Shown: positions 53,337 to 61,134 of the stretch, piece after piece | Numbering within the stretch: position 1 is the first letter of the stretch | Layout: each line of letters opens with the position of its first letter | Assembly (NCBI GenBank): GCA_022650485.1 | Contig: JALCPP010000009.1 | Coordinates: forward strand, 1 to 64,000 | Direction: 5' to 3' | Origin: Oscillospiraceae bacterium | GTDB taxonomy: Bacteria > Bacillota > Clostridia > Oscillospirales > Acutalibacteraceae | DNA length: 64,000 nucleotides | Position numbers and translations under genes: made by a program | Notes under the pieces: model-generated | What the model was told of the DNA's origin: nothing | Databases searched by the model: none | The model's input: only the letters and a program-made list of their open reading frames with translations

Positions 53337-54489
53337 TTTGAATCCAACGCTCAGAACGTTTCAAGCGCATGTGCTTGAGTGTGTACCGAAGGGAAAACAA
53401 TACTGCATTGTTCTTGACCGTACCGCTTTTTATCCGGAAGGGGGAGGACAGCCCGCCGACCGCGGGGTCCTGAATTTTGCCAATATTCTGGATGTGCAGG
53501 AAAAAGACGGTGTGATTTACCACATAGCGGACCGTTCGTTTCAGACAGGCAGTCTGGTTTCCGGCGGAATCAACTGGCCGCGCCGGCTTGCGCTGATGCA
53601 GCAGCATACCGGGGAACATATCGTTTCCGGATTGGCACACCGGCTGTACGGGCTGGATAACGTCGGGTTTCATATGAGTGATGCGTCGATGACGGTTGAT
53701 TTAAATGGGGAACTGTCAGCCGGTCAGCTGGCCTTGGTGGAACGGATGGCCAATGAAGCGGTTTGGCAGAATCTTGAGGTAAAAGTGACATATCCGTCTG
53801 AGCGGGAATTGGCACGGATACCCTACCGCAGCAAAAAGGAACTGACCGGGAAAGTACGGATTGTGGAAGTGCCGAATTATGATATCTGCGCCTGCTGCGG
53901 AACCCATGTGACGCGTACGGGGGAAATTGGGGCAATTAAAGTGCTGTCTTCTCAGCGGTATAAAGGGGGCACCAGGCTGACTTTAGCGTGTGGGAAGCAG
54001 GCGCTGCGCGATTATGGAGAAAAACTGGCAAGCGTTTCCTCTGTTTCGGTTCTTCTTTCCGCGAAACCTGCGGAAATTGAACAGGCTGCCCAGCGCCTGC
54101 TGCAGGAAAACGCGGATGCAAAGCGAAAGATTTCCATTCTTCAGCAAGAACTTTTTCAGCTGAAGGCAAATGCTGTTTCACCGGGCTGCGGAAAGATTCT
54201 GAGCTTTGAGGATGATTTGGCACCGGCGGAGCTTCGGCGGTTTGCCCTCATTTTGACGGAGCGTTGTTCTGCCGCCGCGGCGGTTTTTTCCGGAAATGAG
54301 GAACAAGGGTATCGCTATGCTGTTGCGGATGCTGTAAATGACGTAAGACCGTATGCGAAAGAACTATCCGCTGCTTTCTCCGGAAGGGGAGGCGGTCCGA
54401 AGGAATTGGTGCAGGGTTCTGTTCATGGTTTGAAAAAGGATATCAAGTTGTTTTTTGAAAAGAAATTATTCCATTGTCTGAAAGGTTAA
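53308..54489 (+). CDS. AlaX-type alanyl-tRNA editing protein with DHHA1 domain
   Basis: A 393-residue free-standing homologue of the AlaRS editing region. LDRTAFYPEGGGQPADRGVL at the start, zinc motif QQHTGEHIVSGL (HxxxH), and CACCGTHVTRTGEIGAIKVL. A coiled-coil (about 265-300) leads to a C-terminal DHHA1-like domain ending FSGRGGGPKELVQGSV. It should deacylate Ser- or Gly-tRNA(Ala) in trans. ATG at 53308 follows AAAAGGAG and lies inside the NUDIX gene; the open frame back to 53218 is overlap only. It lacks the aminoacylation domain, so it is not AlaRS. Confidence 0.9.
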   Translation: MKNETKKLYDLNPTLRTFQAHVLECVPKGKQYCIVLDRTAFYPEGGGQPADRGVLNFANILDVQEKDGVIYHIADRSFQTGSLVSGGINWPRRLALMQQHTGEHIVSGLAHRLYGLDNVGFHMSDASMTVDLNGELSAGQLALVERMANEAVWQNLEVKVTYPSERELARIPYRSKKELTGKVRIVEVPNYDICACCGTHVTRTGEIGAIKVLSSQRYKGGTRLTLACGKQALRDYGEKLASVSSVSVLLSAKPAEIEQAAQRLLQENADAKRKISILQQELFQLKANAVSPGCGKILSFEDDLAPAELRRFALILTERCSAAAAVFSGNEEQGYRYAVADAVNDVRPYAKELSAAFSGRGGGPKELVQGSVHGLKKDIKLFFEKKLFHCLKG

Positions 54490-54722
54490 AGTACTGTAAA
54501 AATTGAATTGTTGGCATTCGAATCAAATGCCTGATTTTGGTAATGATATTATCGAAATTGCTAGGAAACAAGGCGCTTTCACGGCGAGGGAAGGGCAGCT
54601 GCAGAAGATGTGGCTACTCTCCCTGAAATCCATATAATAAAACAAATTCCATAATATGAAATAATTTTAGAAGAATCTATGACTTTATATCTAAATTTAT
54701 CGCTAAAAATTTAAAATTTGTC
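54490..54722. other. Intergenic region with a 36-codon ORF, no clear gene
   Basis: AT-rich spacer before the thl promoter. A short open frame from ATG 54527 to TAA 54637 reads MPDFGNDIIEIARKQGAF and onward but has no ribosome site. It may be chance or a gene remnant. No terminator was found directly after the AlaX gene. Confidence 0.4.
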
Positions 54723-54751
54723 TTGCAACTTGAAAGATATTGTGATATATT
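54723..54751 (+). promoter_or_regulatory. Promoter of thl-crt-hbd
   Basis: TTGCAA at 54723-54728, 17 bases, TATATT at 54746-54751. The same hexamers and spacing recur at 57930 before acd. Confidence 0.65.
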
Positions 54752-54757
54752 TAACAT
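54740..54757 (+). promoter_or_regulatory. Rex-like operator over the thl -10
   Basis: TTGTGATATATTTAACAT matches the Rex consensus TTGTTAA-N4-TTAACAA at 11 of the 14 defined positions, with the correct 18-base length. It covers the -10 hexamer. In clostridia Rex represses thl-crt-hbd-type operons when NADH/NAD+ is low, so the location fits. The rex gene is not in the window. Confidence 0.6.
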
Positions 54758-54823
54758 AGTCGGTTGAAAGAACAGCAGGATCGGCATAATTTTAAGGGAT
54801 AATAAGAATGGAGGAAACAGTCT

Positions 54824-56008
54824 ATGTCAAAGAAAGTTGTATTAGCAGGCGCATGCCGCACGGCGATCGGAAAATTCGGTGGCACTTTGTCCAATGTACC
54901 GGTTGTTGACATCGGTACGACCGTTGTTAAAGAAGCAATGAAACGCGCCGGAATTCAGCCGGATCAGGTCGATGAAGTGATCCTTGGCTGTGTATATCAG
55001 GCTGGCATCGGGCAGAATATCGCCCGTCAAGTATCCGTCTACTCTGGGATTCCGATTCCGGTTCCTGCTTTCACTTTGAACAATATGTGCGGTTCCGGTA
55101 TGAAGAGCATTAACGTGGCTGCGGACATGATCATCGCGGGCGAAGCGGATGTCATTGTTGCCGGCGGCGTGGAAAACATGTCCAGCACACCGTATTTGCT
55201 GAAAAACGCAAGATTCGGTTATCGTATGCGCGACGGCAAACTGATCGATTCTTTGCTGTATGATGGCCTGGAAGATACCTTTAACCATTATCACATGGGT
55301 ATTACTTCCGAAAACATTGCCGAAAAATACGGTATTACCCGCCAGATGCAGGATGAATACGCTCTTGAGAGTGAACATCGTGCTGAAAGCGCGACAAAAG
55401 CGGGCAAATTTAAAGAAGAAATCGTTCCGATGGAAGTAAAACAGAGGAAAAAGACCATTACGTTTGAAATCGATGAAGATATTCATAACGGCCAGACGAT
55501 GGAAGCACTTGAAAAACTGAGACCTGCGTTTAAGAAGGACGGAACGGTTACGGCTGGTAATGCTTCCGGTATCAACGACGGTGGTTCCGCTGTGGTTCTG
55601 ATGTCTGAAGAAAAAGCAAAAGAACTCGGCGTAAAGCCTCTGGCAACTTGGATCGGCGGCGACTGGGCCGGTGTTGACCCGGCTTACATGGGCCTGGGCC
55701 CGATTGCAGCGACGAATAAGCTGATGAAGAAAATCGGTATGAAGGTTTCCGACATGGATCTGGTGGAAGCGAATGAGGCTTTCGCATCTCAGACATTGGC
55801 GGTTGCCCATGACCTGAAGTTTGACTTGTCAAAGACAAATGTCAACGGCGGCGCGATTGCTTTGGGACATCCGGTCGGCTGCTCTGGTGCACGTATCCTG
55901 ACCACGCTGATTTATGAGATGAGAAGAAGAAAGCAAGAGTTGGGTCTTGCCACACTTTGTGTCGGCGGCGGCATGGGCGTTGCAACTGCGGTAAAGGTTG
56001 AAGAGTAA
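54824..56008 (+). CDS. thlA: Acetyl-CoA acetyltransferase (thiolase)
   Basis: A 394-residue thiolase condensing two acetyl-CoA into acetoacetyl-CoA, or acetyl-CoA with a longer acyl-CoA. Nucleophile Cys89 is in LNNMCGSGMKSIN, the His of GGAIALGHPVGCSGAR and the second Cys of LCVGGGMGVA complete the active site. Start ATG at 54824 behind GGAGGAAA. First gene of the unit thl-crt-hbd, the opening steps of reverse beta-oxidation toward butyrate or caproate. Confidence 0.96.
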   Translation: MSKKVVLAGACRTAIGKFGGTLSNVPVVDIGTTVVKEAMKRAGIQPDQVDEVILGCVYQAGIGQNIARQVSVYSGIPIPVPAFTLNNMCGSGMKSINVAADMIIAGEADVIVAGGVENMSSTPYLLKNARFGYRMRDGKLIDSLLYDGLEDTFNHYHMGITSENIAEKYGITRQMQDEYALESEHRAESATKAGKFKEEIVPMEVKQRKKTITFEIDEDIHNGQTMEALEKLRPAFKKDGTVTAGNASGINDGGSAVVLMSEEKAKELGVKPLATWIGGDWAGVDPAYMGLGPIAATNKLMKKIGMKVSDMDLVEANEAFASQTLAVAHDLKFDLSKTNVNGGAIALGHPVGCSGARILTTLIYEMRRRKQELGLATLCVGGGMGVATAVKVEE

Positions 56009-56040
56009 ATCAGTCACCGAATAATTTTAGAAAGAAGGCA

Positions 56041-56823
56041 TTGAAGTTGGGGTATGTAAAATATGAGCAAAAAGACCTGATCGGGATTGTTACGATTGAC
56101 CGTGAAAAGGCTCTGAACGCCCTGAACGATGCAGTCCTTGCAGATCTGGAAGCGGTGATCGATGCAATCGATACGAATAAGACCCGTTGCGTGATTATCA
56201 CGGGTGCCGGGCAGAAGTCCTTTGTCGCCGGTGCGGACATCGCGGCAATGAGCACTATGACAAAGGCACAGGGCTGGGCGTTTAGTAAACACGGCAACGA
56301 TGTATTCCGTAAAATTGAAAAGTTCCCGATTCCTATCATCGCTGCCGTCAATGGTTTTGCTCTTGGCGGCGGATGTGAGCTGTCACTTAGCTGCGATATT
56401 CGCATCGCTTCTGAAAACGCGTTGTTTGCTCAGCCGGAAGCCGGACTGGGTATTACCCCGGGCTTTGGCGGAACGCAGCGTTTGGCGCGCACCATTGGCG
56501 CCGGAAAAGCGAAGGAAATGATTTACACCTGCAGCAAAGTCAAGGCGGAAGAAGCGTTGCGGATCGGGTTGGTCAATGCGGTATATCCGGCTGACCAACT
56601 GATGGATGAATGCATTAAGCTCGCGGGTAAAATTGCGCGCAATGCGCCTATTGCGGTTCGCCAGTGCAAAAAGGCGATCAACATGGGGCTGCAGATGGAC
56701 ATCGACTCGGGTGTTGCGCTGGAAGCGGACTTGTTCTCACTTTGCCCGGGCACGAAAGATCAGAGGAATGCAATGACTGCTTTCTGCGAAAAGAGAAAAC
56801 CGGATCCTTTTATTAACGAATAA
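56041..56823 (+). CDS. crt: 3-hydroxybutyryl-CoA dehydratase (crotonase)
   Basis: A 260-residue enoyl-CoA hydratase that dehydrates 3-hydroxybutyryl-CoA to crotonyl-CoA. Catalytic Glu113 is in FALGGGCELSLSCD and Glu133 in AQPEAGLGITPGFGG. The oxyanion-hole region SFVAGADIAAM is intact. TTG at 56041 gives the length of known Crt proteins, though it lies only two or three bases after AGAAGG; TTG 56047 has better spacing and could be used instead. Between thl and hbd in one operon. Confidence 0.94.
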   Translation: MKLGYVKYEQKDLIGIVTIDREKALNALNDAVLADLEAVIDAIDTNKTRCVIITGAGQKSFVAGADIAAMSTMTKAQGWAFSKHGNDVFRKIEKFPIPIIAAVNGFALGGGCELSLSCDIRIASENALFAQPEAGLGITPGFGGTQRLARTIGAGKAKEMIYTCSKVKAEEALRIGLVNAVYPADQLMDECIKLAGKIARNAPIAVRQCKKAINMGLQMDIDSGVALEADLFSLCPGTKDQRNAMTAFCEKRKPDPFINE

Positions 56824-56858
56824 TCTTATCTAAAGGATAATGTAAGGAGGTTTTTGTC

Positions 56859-57701
56859 ATGATCGTTGGCATTATCGGCGCAGGTACCATGGGCTCCGGA
56901 ATTGCCCAGGCATTTGCCCAGACGGATGGTTATTCCGTAAAACTTTGTGATATTAACGAGGAATTGGCTGCTGGCGGCAAAAAGAAAATCGAAAAGACTA
57001 TTAACCGGCTTGTTTCCAAGGGTAGAATGGAGCAGGCGAAAGCGGATGCGATTCTTGCAAAAATCACAACCGGCACAAAGGAAATTACGGCAGATTGTGA
57101 CCTGGTTGTAGAAGCAGCTTTGGAGCGCATGGATGTTAAGAAGAGTCTGTTTAAGGAATTGCAGGGTATCTGCAAGAAAGACTGCCTTTTTGCTTCCAAT
57201 ACATCTTCCCTTTCCATCACGGAAATTTCCAGCGGCCTTGACAGAGCTGTCTGCGGCATGCATTTCTTTAACCCCGCTCCCATTATGAAGCTGGTTGAAG
57301 TAATTGCCGGCATCACAACTCCCGATGCTACTGTGGAAAGAATCAAAGCGATTGCTACGGAAATCGGCAAGACACCGGTACAGGTTAAAGAAGCTGCCGG
57401 ATTTGTCGTCAACCGTATTCTGGTTCCGATGATCAACGAAGCCATTGGCATCTATGCCGACGGTACGGCTTCCGCAGCTGATATTGATATTGCGATGAAG
57501 CTTGGCGCGAATCACCCGATGGGCCCTCTGGCTTTGGGCGATTTGGTCGGCTTGGATATTGTTCTTGCAGTGATGGAAGTCCTTCAGAGCGAAACGGGGG
57601 ATCCCAAATATCGTCCGCATCCGTTACTTAGGAAAATGGTTCGCGGCGGTCTGCTTGGAATGAAGACCGGCAAGGGCTTTTACGATTACAGCAAGAAATA
57701 A
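56859..57701 (+). CDS. hbd: 3-hydroxybutyryl-CoA dehydrogenase
   Basis: A 280-residue NAD(P)-dependent enzyme reducing acetoacetyl-CoA. The Rossmann motif [15 protein letters not shown] is at the N-terminus, the catalytic His135 in [12 protein letters not shown], and [16 protein letters not shown] and [15 protein letters not shown] in the C-terminal domain. ATG at 56859 behind AAGGAGG. Last gene of the unit. The typical butyrate operon continues with bcd-etfBA; here those genes are in a separate unit 365 bases on. Confidence 0.96.
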   Translation: MIVGIIGAGTMGSGIAQAFAQTDGYSVKLCDINEELAAGGKKKIEKTINRLVSKGRMEQAKADAILAKITTGTKEITADCDLVVEAALERMDVKKSLFKELQGICKKDCLFASNTSSLSITEISSGLDRAVCGMHFFNPAPIMKLVEVIAGITTPDATVERIKAIATEIGKTPVQVKEAAGFVVNRILVPMINEAIGIYADGTASAADIDIAMKLGANHPMGPLALGDLVGLDIVLAVMEVLQSETGDPKYRPHPLLRKMVRGGLLGMKTGKGFYDYSKK

Positions 57702-57721
57702 ATTCTGTAGATCATTGTGAG

Positions 57722-57757
57722 TTTCTCTCATTTGGACCGTTAGCCAAATGAGAGAAA
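57722..57757. repeat. 14-bp perfect inverted repeat after hbd
   Basis: TTTCTCTCATTTGG at 57722-57735 and CCAAATGAGAGAAA at 57744-57757, 8-base loop, no following T-run. It may stabilise the 3' end of the thl-crt-hbd mRNA; a normal terminator comes 47 bases later. Confidence 0.8.
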
Positions 57758-57804
57758 TTGGAGCAGCGGTCGGCAGGCTGTGATGATTTTTTAGTTCAAT
57801 GGTA

Positions 57805-57835
57805 GCAGGCGCAGAAATGTGCCTGCTTTTCTATT
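57805..57835 (+). terminator. Terminator of thl-crt-hbd
   Basis: GCAGGCGCA at 57805-57813 pairs with TGTGCCTGC at 57819-57827 (one G-T pair), followed by TTTTCTATT. The remainder of the gap to acd (57836-57929) is AT-rich with no gene. Confidence 0.85.
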
Positions 57836-57929
57836 ATTATATATATTATATAATAGTATAGGGGTCATGCCGCAAAATGTGTTTTTATTAAGGCTTTGGT
57901 GCCGATATTTTTAATACAGAGGTGTTAAA

Positions 57930-57958
57930 TTGCAACAAGGAAGTGAATATGTTATATT
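57930..57958 (+). promoter_or_regulatory. Promoter of acd-etfBA
   Basis: TTGCAA at 57930-57935, 17 bases, TATATT at 57953-57958, identical hexamers and spacing to the thl promoter. An imperfect dyad TATGTTAT-ATT-ATGACATA (57948-57966) overlaps the -10, similar in placement to the Rex-like site of thl but one base shorter. About 100 bases of leader lie before acd. Confidence 0.6.
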
Positions 57959-58065
57959 ATGACATAATTGGTTGCAGCAGGATACCTGTGCGCTGTATTC
58001 AAATGGAGCGTGGGGTGTCTGTACCCTAAAATTCCGTCAAGTCGGCATAAATTTGGAGGAATGAC

Positions 58066-59205
58066 ATGGATTTTCAATTGAGTAAGGAACACCAGATGGT
58101 TCGCACACTGTTTCAAACTATCGCTCAGAAGGAAGTAAAACCATACGCGCAGGATGTGGACGAGGAGGAGCGGTTTCCCAAAGAAGCCTATGAAAAATTT
58201 TGCAGGTATGGCTTTATGGGAATCCCTTATCCAAAAGAATGGGGAGGGCAGGGCTGCGACACGCTGACTTACGCAATGTGTGTGGAGGAAGTGGCAAAGG
58301 TTTGCTGCGCTTCAAGCACTCTCCTTTCCGCACATACTTCTCTTGGAACTTGGCCGATTTACAAGTATGGAACGGAGGAACAGAAACGAAAATACATGCC
58401 GAAACTGACTTCTGGCGAATATTTAGGCGCGTTTGGTTTGACGGAGCCAAATGCGGGGACAGATTCTTCCGCACAGCGGACCACAGCGGTTTTAAAGGGA
58501 GACCATTATTTGCTGAACGGGAGTAAGATCTTTATCACAAATGCCGGGTATGCCGATCTTTATGTGGTCTTTGCCATGACGGAACGTAATCTTGGAAATC
58601 ATGGGATTTCCGCTTTTATTATTGAGAAGGGGTTTCCGGGCTTTTCTGTCGGTAAGCCGGAAAAGAAGATGGGTATTCGCGGCTCTGCAACGTGTGAGCT
58701 GTTTTTTAAAGACTGTGTGGTCCCAAAAGAAAACTTGCTGGGGCAGGAGGGCAAGGGCTTTATTATTGCAATGACGACCTTGGACGGCGGCCGTATTGGG
58801 ATTGCAGCGCAAGCCCTGGGTCTTGCAGAAGGTGCGCTGAATGAGACTATTCAATATGTGAAGGAACGGAAGCAGTTTGGCCGTGCTCTCTCCAAATTTC
58901 AAAATACACAGTTTGCAATTGCTGAAATGCTTACGAAGACACAGGCGGCGCAGCTGCTGCTTTATAAAGCGGCTATCGCCAAGGACCGGCAAAAGAGTGT
59001 TTCGCTGGAGGCTGCGGAGGCAAAGCTTTTTTGTGCGGATGTGGCAATGGATGTTACCACGCGGTGTGTTCAGCTGCACGGCGGTTACGGCTACATGCGT
59101 GAATATGCGGTGGAGCGCATGATGCGTGACGCGAAAATTACCGAAATCTATGAGGGGACCAGTGAAGTTCAGAAAATGGTGATTTCAAAATATGCTTTCA
59201 AGTGA
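58066..59205 (+). CDS. bcd: Short-chain acyl-CoA (butyryl-CoA) dehydrogenase
   Basis: A 379-residue FAD enzyme reducing crotonyl-CoA to butyryl-CoA with Etf. AFGLTEPNAGTDSSAQRTTA and FITNAGYADLYVVFAMT bind FAD and substrate; QLHGGYGYMREYAVERMMRD is conserved; the catalytic base is Glu363 in EIYEGTSEVQ. ATG at 58066 behind GGAGGAA. Followed directly by etfB and etfA. In clostridia the Bcd-Etf complex couples crotonyl-CoA reduction to ferredoxin reduction by electron bifurcation. Longer enoyl-CoAs could also be substrates. Confidence 0.94.
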   Translation: MDFQLSKEHQMVRTLFQTIAQKEVKPYAQDVDEEERFPKEAYEKFCRYGFMGIPYPKEWGGQGCDTLTYAMCVEEVAKVCCASSTLLSAHTSLGTWPIYKYGTEEQKRKYMPKLTSGEYLGAFGLTEPNAGTDSSAQRTTAVLKGDHYLLNGSKIFITNAGYADLYVVFAMTERNLGNHGISAFIIEKGFPGFSVGKPEKKMGIRGSATCELFFKDCVVPKENLLGQEGKGFIIAMTTLDGGRIGIAAQALGLAEGALNETIQYVKERKQFGRALSKFQNTQFAIAEMLTKTQAAQLLLYKAAIAKDRQKSVSLEAAEAKLFCADVAMDVTTRCVQLHGGYGYMREYAVERMMRDAKITEIYEGTSEVQKMVISKYAFK

Positions 59206-59217
59206 GGTGAGAGTGCG

Positions 59218-60018
59218 ATGGGGAGTAAAGTCTTAAATATTATTGTCTGCATCAAACAGGTGCCGAATATCAGGGAAGCTCGACTGGACCCAGGAACAGG
59301 AACAATGCTTCGGGACGCGATACCGTCCATCATGAATCCGGACGATAAAGCTGCACTGGAAGCTGCCCTGCGGCTGAAAGATTCCAGGGGAGCACATGTC
59401 ACGGTGCTTTCCATGGGTCCGCCGCAGGCGGAAACCGCGTTACGGGAAGCCCTTGCGATGGGCGCAGACGAGGCGTTTCTGCTGACGGATCGTGCTTTTG
59501 CCGGTTCCGATACCTGTGCCACGGCGTACACGATTGCAGCCGCAATAAAAGTCATGAAATATGATCTGATTTTTACCGGCCGGCAGGCGATCGATGGGGA
59601 TACCGCGCAGGTTGGTCCGCAGATTGCGGAGCATCTGCAGATTGCCAATATCAGCTATGCGGAAAAAATCACGGTTCAAGCCGATGCAGTAATTGTAACC
59701 AGCAGGTTGGATAATTGCAGTTATGTGGTGAAAGCAAAAATGCCCTGCCTCATTACCACACTGAGTGAGCTGAATGAGCCGCGCTATATGACGCCCGGCG
59801 GAGTTTTCGAGGCGTATCGCGAAGAGATTAAAAAAATCACCCGCAGAAATCTGGATGCAGACAGCAAGCGTTTGGGGCAAAAGGGCTCGCCTACTCACAT
59901 TGCTCAGACTTGTGCGAAAAGTGCGAAAACAACGGGGATTGTTGCGGATCATCTAAACTCTCAAGAAGCAGCGGAATATCTGCTGGAAAAGCTCAGAGAA
60001 CAATTGATCATATCGTGA
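59218..60018 (+). CDS. etfB: Electron transfer flavoprotein, beta subunit
   Basis: A 266-residue Etf beta subunit. IIVCIKQVPNIREARLDPGT at the start, MNPDDKAALEAALRLKD, and the family signature around VKAKMPCLITTLSELNEPRY. It receives NADH electrons at its FAD in bifurcating Etf. ATG at 59218, 12 bases after the dehydrogenase stop. The C-terminal arm (EAAEYLLEKLREQLIIS) is normal. Same operon as acd and etfA. Confidence 0.94.
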   Translation: MGSKVLNIIVCIKQVPNIREARLDPGTGTMLRDAIPSIMNPDDKAALEAALRLKDSRGAHVTVLSMGPPQAETALREALAMGADEAFLLTDRAFAGSDTCATAYTIAAAIKVMKYDLIFTGRQAIDGDTAQVGPQIAEHLQIANISYAEKITVQADAVIVTSRLDNCSYVVKAKMPCLITTLSELNEPRYMTPGGVFEAYREEIKKITRRNLDADSKRLGQKGSPTHIAQTCAKSAKTTGIVADHLNSQEAAEYLLEKLREQLIIS

Positions 60019-60031
60019 AAGCGGGGAGTAG

Positions 60032-61048
60032 ATGAATACTCGGGATGATACGGGAATCTTTATATTTGCTCAACAAACAGACGGGAAAGTAGCCGGAGTT
60101 TCCTATGAACTGCTTGGAAAAGCGAAGGAATTGGCCCGAAAACTGAAAACAAAAGTAACTGCGATTCTTCTTGGATACCATATTTCAGATCTTTGTGAAA
60201 ATCTGGCAGCTTATGGAGCCGACCAAGTGATTATGGTTGATCGCAAAGATCTGGAACTTTATTCGACAAGACCCTATACTTATTGTATTTGCCAAATTGT
60301 GAAAGCCTATAAGCCGGAGATTGTGCTTTTTGGCGCTACTGCGGTCGGCCGCGACCTTGCTCCGCGTGTGGCAGCCAGAATATCAACCGGGTTAACGGCG
60401 GATTGTACCGGGCTGGAACTGGCAAATGACGGCACTAAAAATCTGCGTATGATACGGCCCGCCTTTGGCGGGAATCTTCTGGCTACCATTGTCTGCCCAA
60501 ATTCCCGCCCGCAGATGGCGACCGTTCGCCCGGGTGTCCTGAAAAAGCCCAGTCCAAAGAAAGGCGTATCTGTTTTGGTGGACAGGCTGGACCTTGAAAT
60601 CCCGGATGCTGAAAAAGATGTTGAGATTTTAAAAGTGAGGAAGAAGGAACCGGAAAAAGAAGAGGTCCAAAATGCGAAGATTGTGGTGTCCGGTGGTCGT
60701 GGAATGGGAGGGGAAGAAAATTTCAAGATGCTGGAAGAACTTGCGCAGGCGCTTGGCGGTACAGTAGGAGCTTCTCGTGCTTGCGTTGATGCAGGATGGG
60801 TAGCGCAAGACCTTCAGATTGGTCAGACAGGGAAAAAGGTGCACCCCAAGCTTTATCTTGCCTGTGGGATTTCCGGTGCGGTTCAGCACCTGGTCGGAAT
60901 GGAAGAGTCTGATGTGATTATGGCAATTGACAAAGATGAAAACGCGCCGATTTTTAAAGTCGCCGATTTTGGAATTGTAGGGGATGCCCTGGAAATTATT
61001 CCTCTTTTAACGGCAGCGGTCAAAAAGGCGATGAATACTGGGGAGTAA
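60032..61048 (+). CDS. etfA: Electron transfer flavoprotein, alpha subunit
   Basis: A 338-residue Etf alpha subunit. The N-terminal domain has the ADP-like fold (FIFAQQTDGKVAGVSYELLG). The FAD-binding C-terminal domain carries VVSGGRGMGGEENFKMLEEL, GASRACVDAGW, QIGQTGKKVHPKLYLACGIS and GAVQHLVGM with DKDENAPIFKVADFGIVGDA. ATG at 60032, 13 bases after etfB. The operon ends in the terminator at 61069. Confidence 0.95.
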   Translation: MNTRDDTGIFIFAQQTDGKVAGVSYELLGKAKELARKLKTKVTAILLGYHISDLCENLAAYGADQVIMVDRKDLELYSTRPYTYCICQIVKAYKPEIVLFGATAVGRDLAPRVAARISTGLTADCTGLELANDGTKNLRMIRPAFGGNLLATIVCPNSRPQMATVRPGVLKKPSPKKGVSVLVDRLDLEIPDAEKDVEILKVRKKEPEKEEVQNAKIVVSGGRGMGGEENFKMLEELAQALGGTVGASRACVDAGWVAQDLQIGQTGKKVHPKLYLACGISGAVQHLVGMEESDVIMAIDKDENAPIFKVADFGIVGDALEIIPLLTAAVKKAMNTGE

Positions 61049-61068
61049 AGCACTTCTTTGTTAACGTA

Positions 61069-61108
61069 AACGCCCCGCGTGCAAGTTACTGCACGCGGGG
61101 CGTTTTTT
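61069..61108. terminator. Terminator between etfA and the CoA-transferase
   Basis: AACGCCCCGCGTGCA at 61069-61083 pairs perfectly with TGCACGCGGGGCGTT at 61090-61104, followed by TTTT. It lies between converging genes and may serve both strands. Confidence 0.93.
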
Positions 61109-61134
61109 AAGGAATGATTCAAACTGTCAAGATC

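Noticed and set aside
54490-54823. T-box or other leader RNA before thl
   Set aside because: No T-box motif or terminator/antiterminator pair; only a promoter with a Rex-like site.
57792-57805. TAGTTCAATGGTAG, identical to a tRNA D-arm motif
   Set aside because: No acceptor stem, anticodon arm or T-arm fits around it; the following hairpin is a terminator. Probably coincidence or a tiny tRNA remnant.
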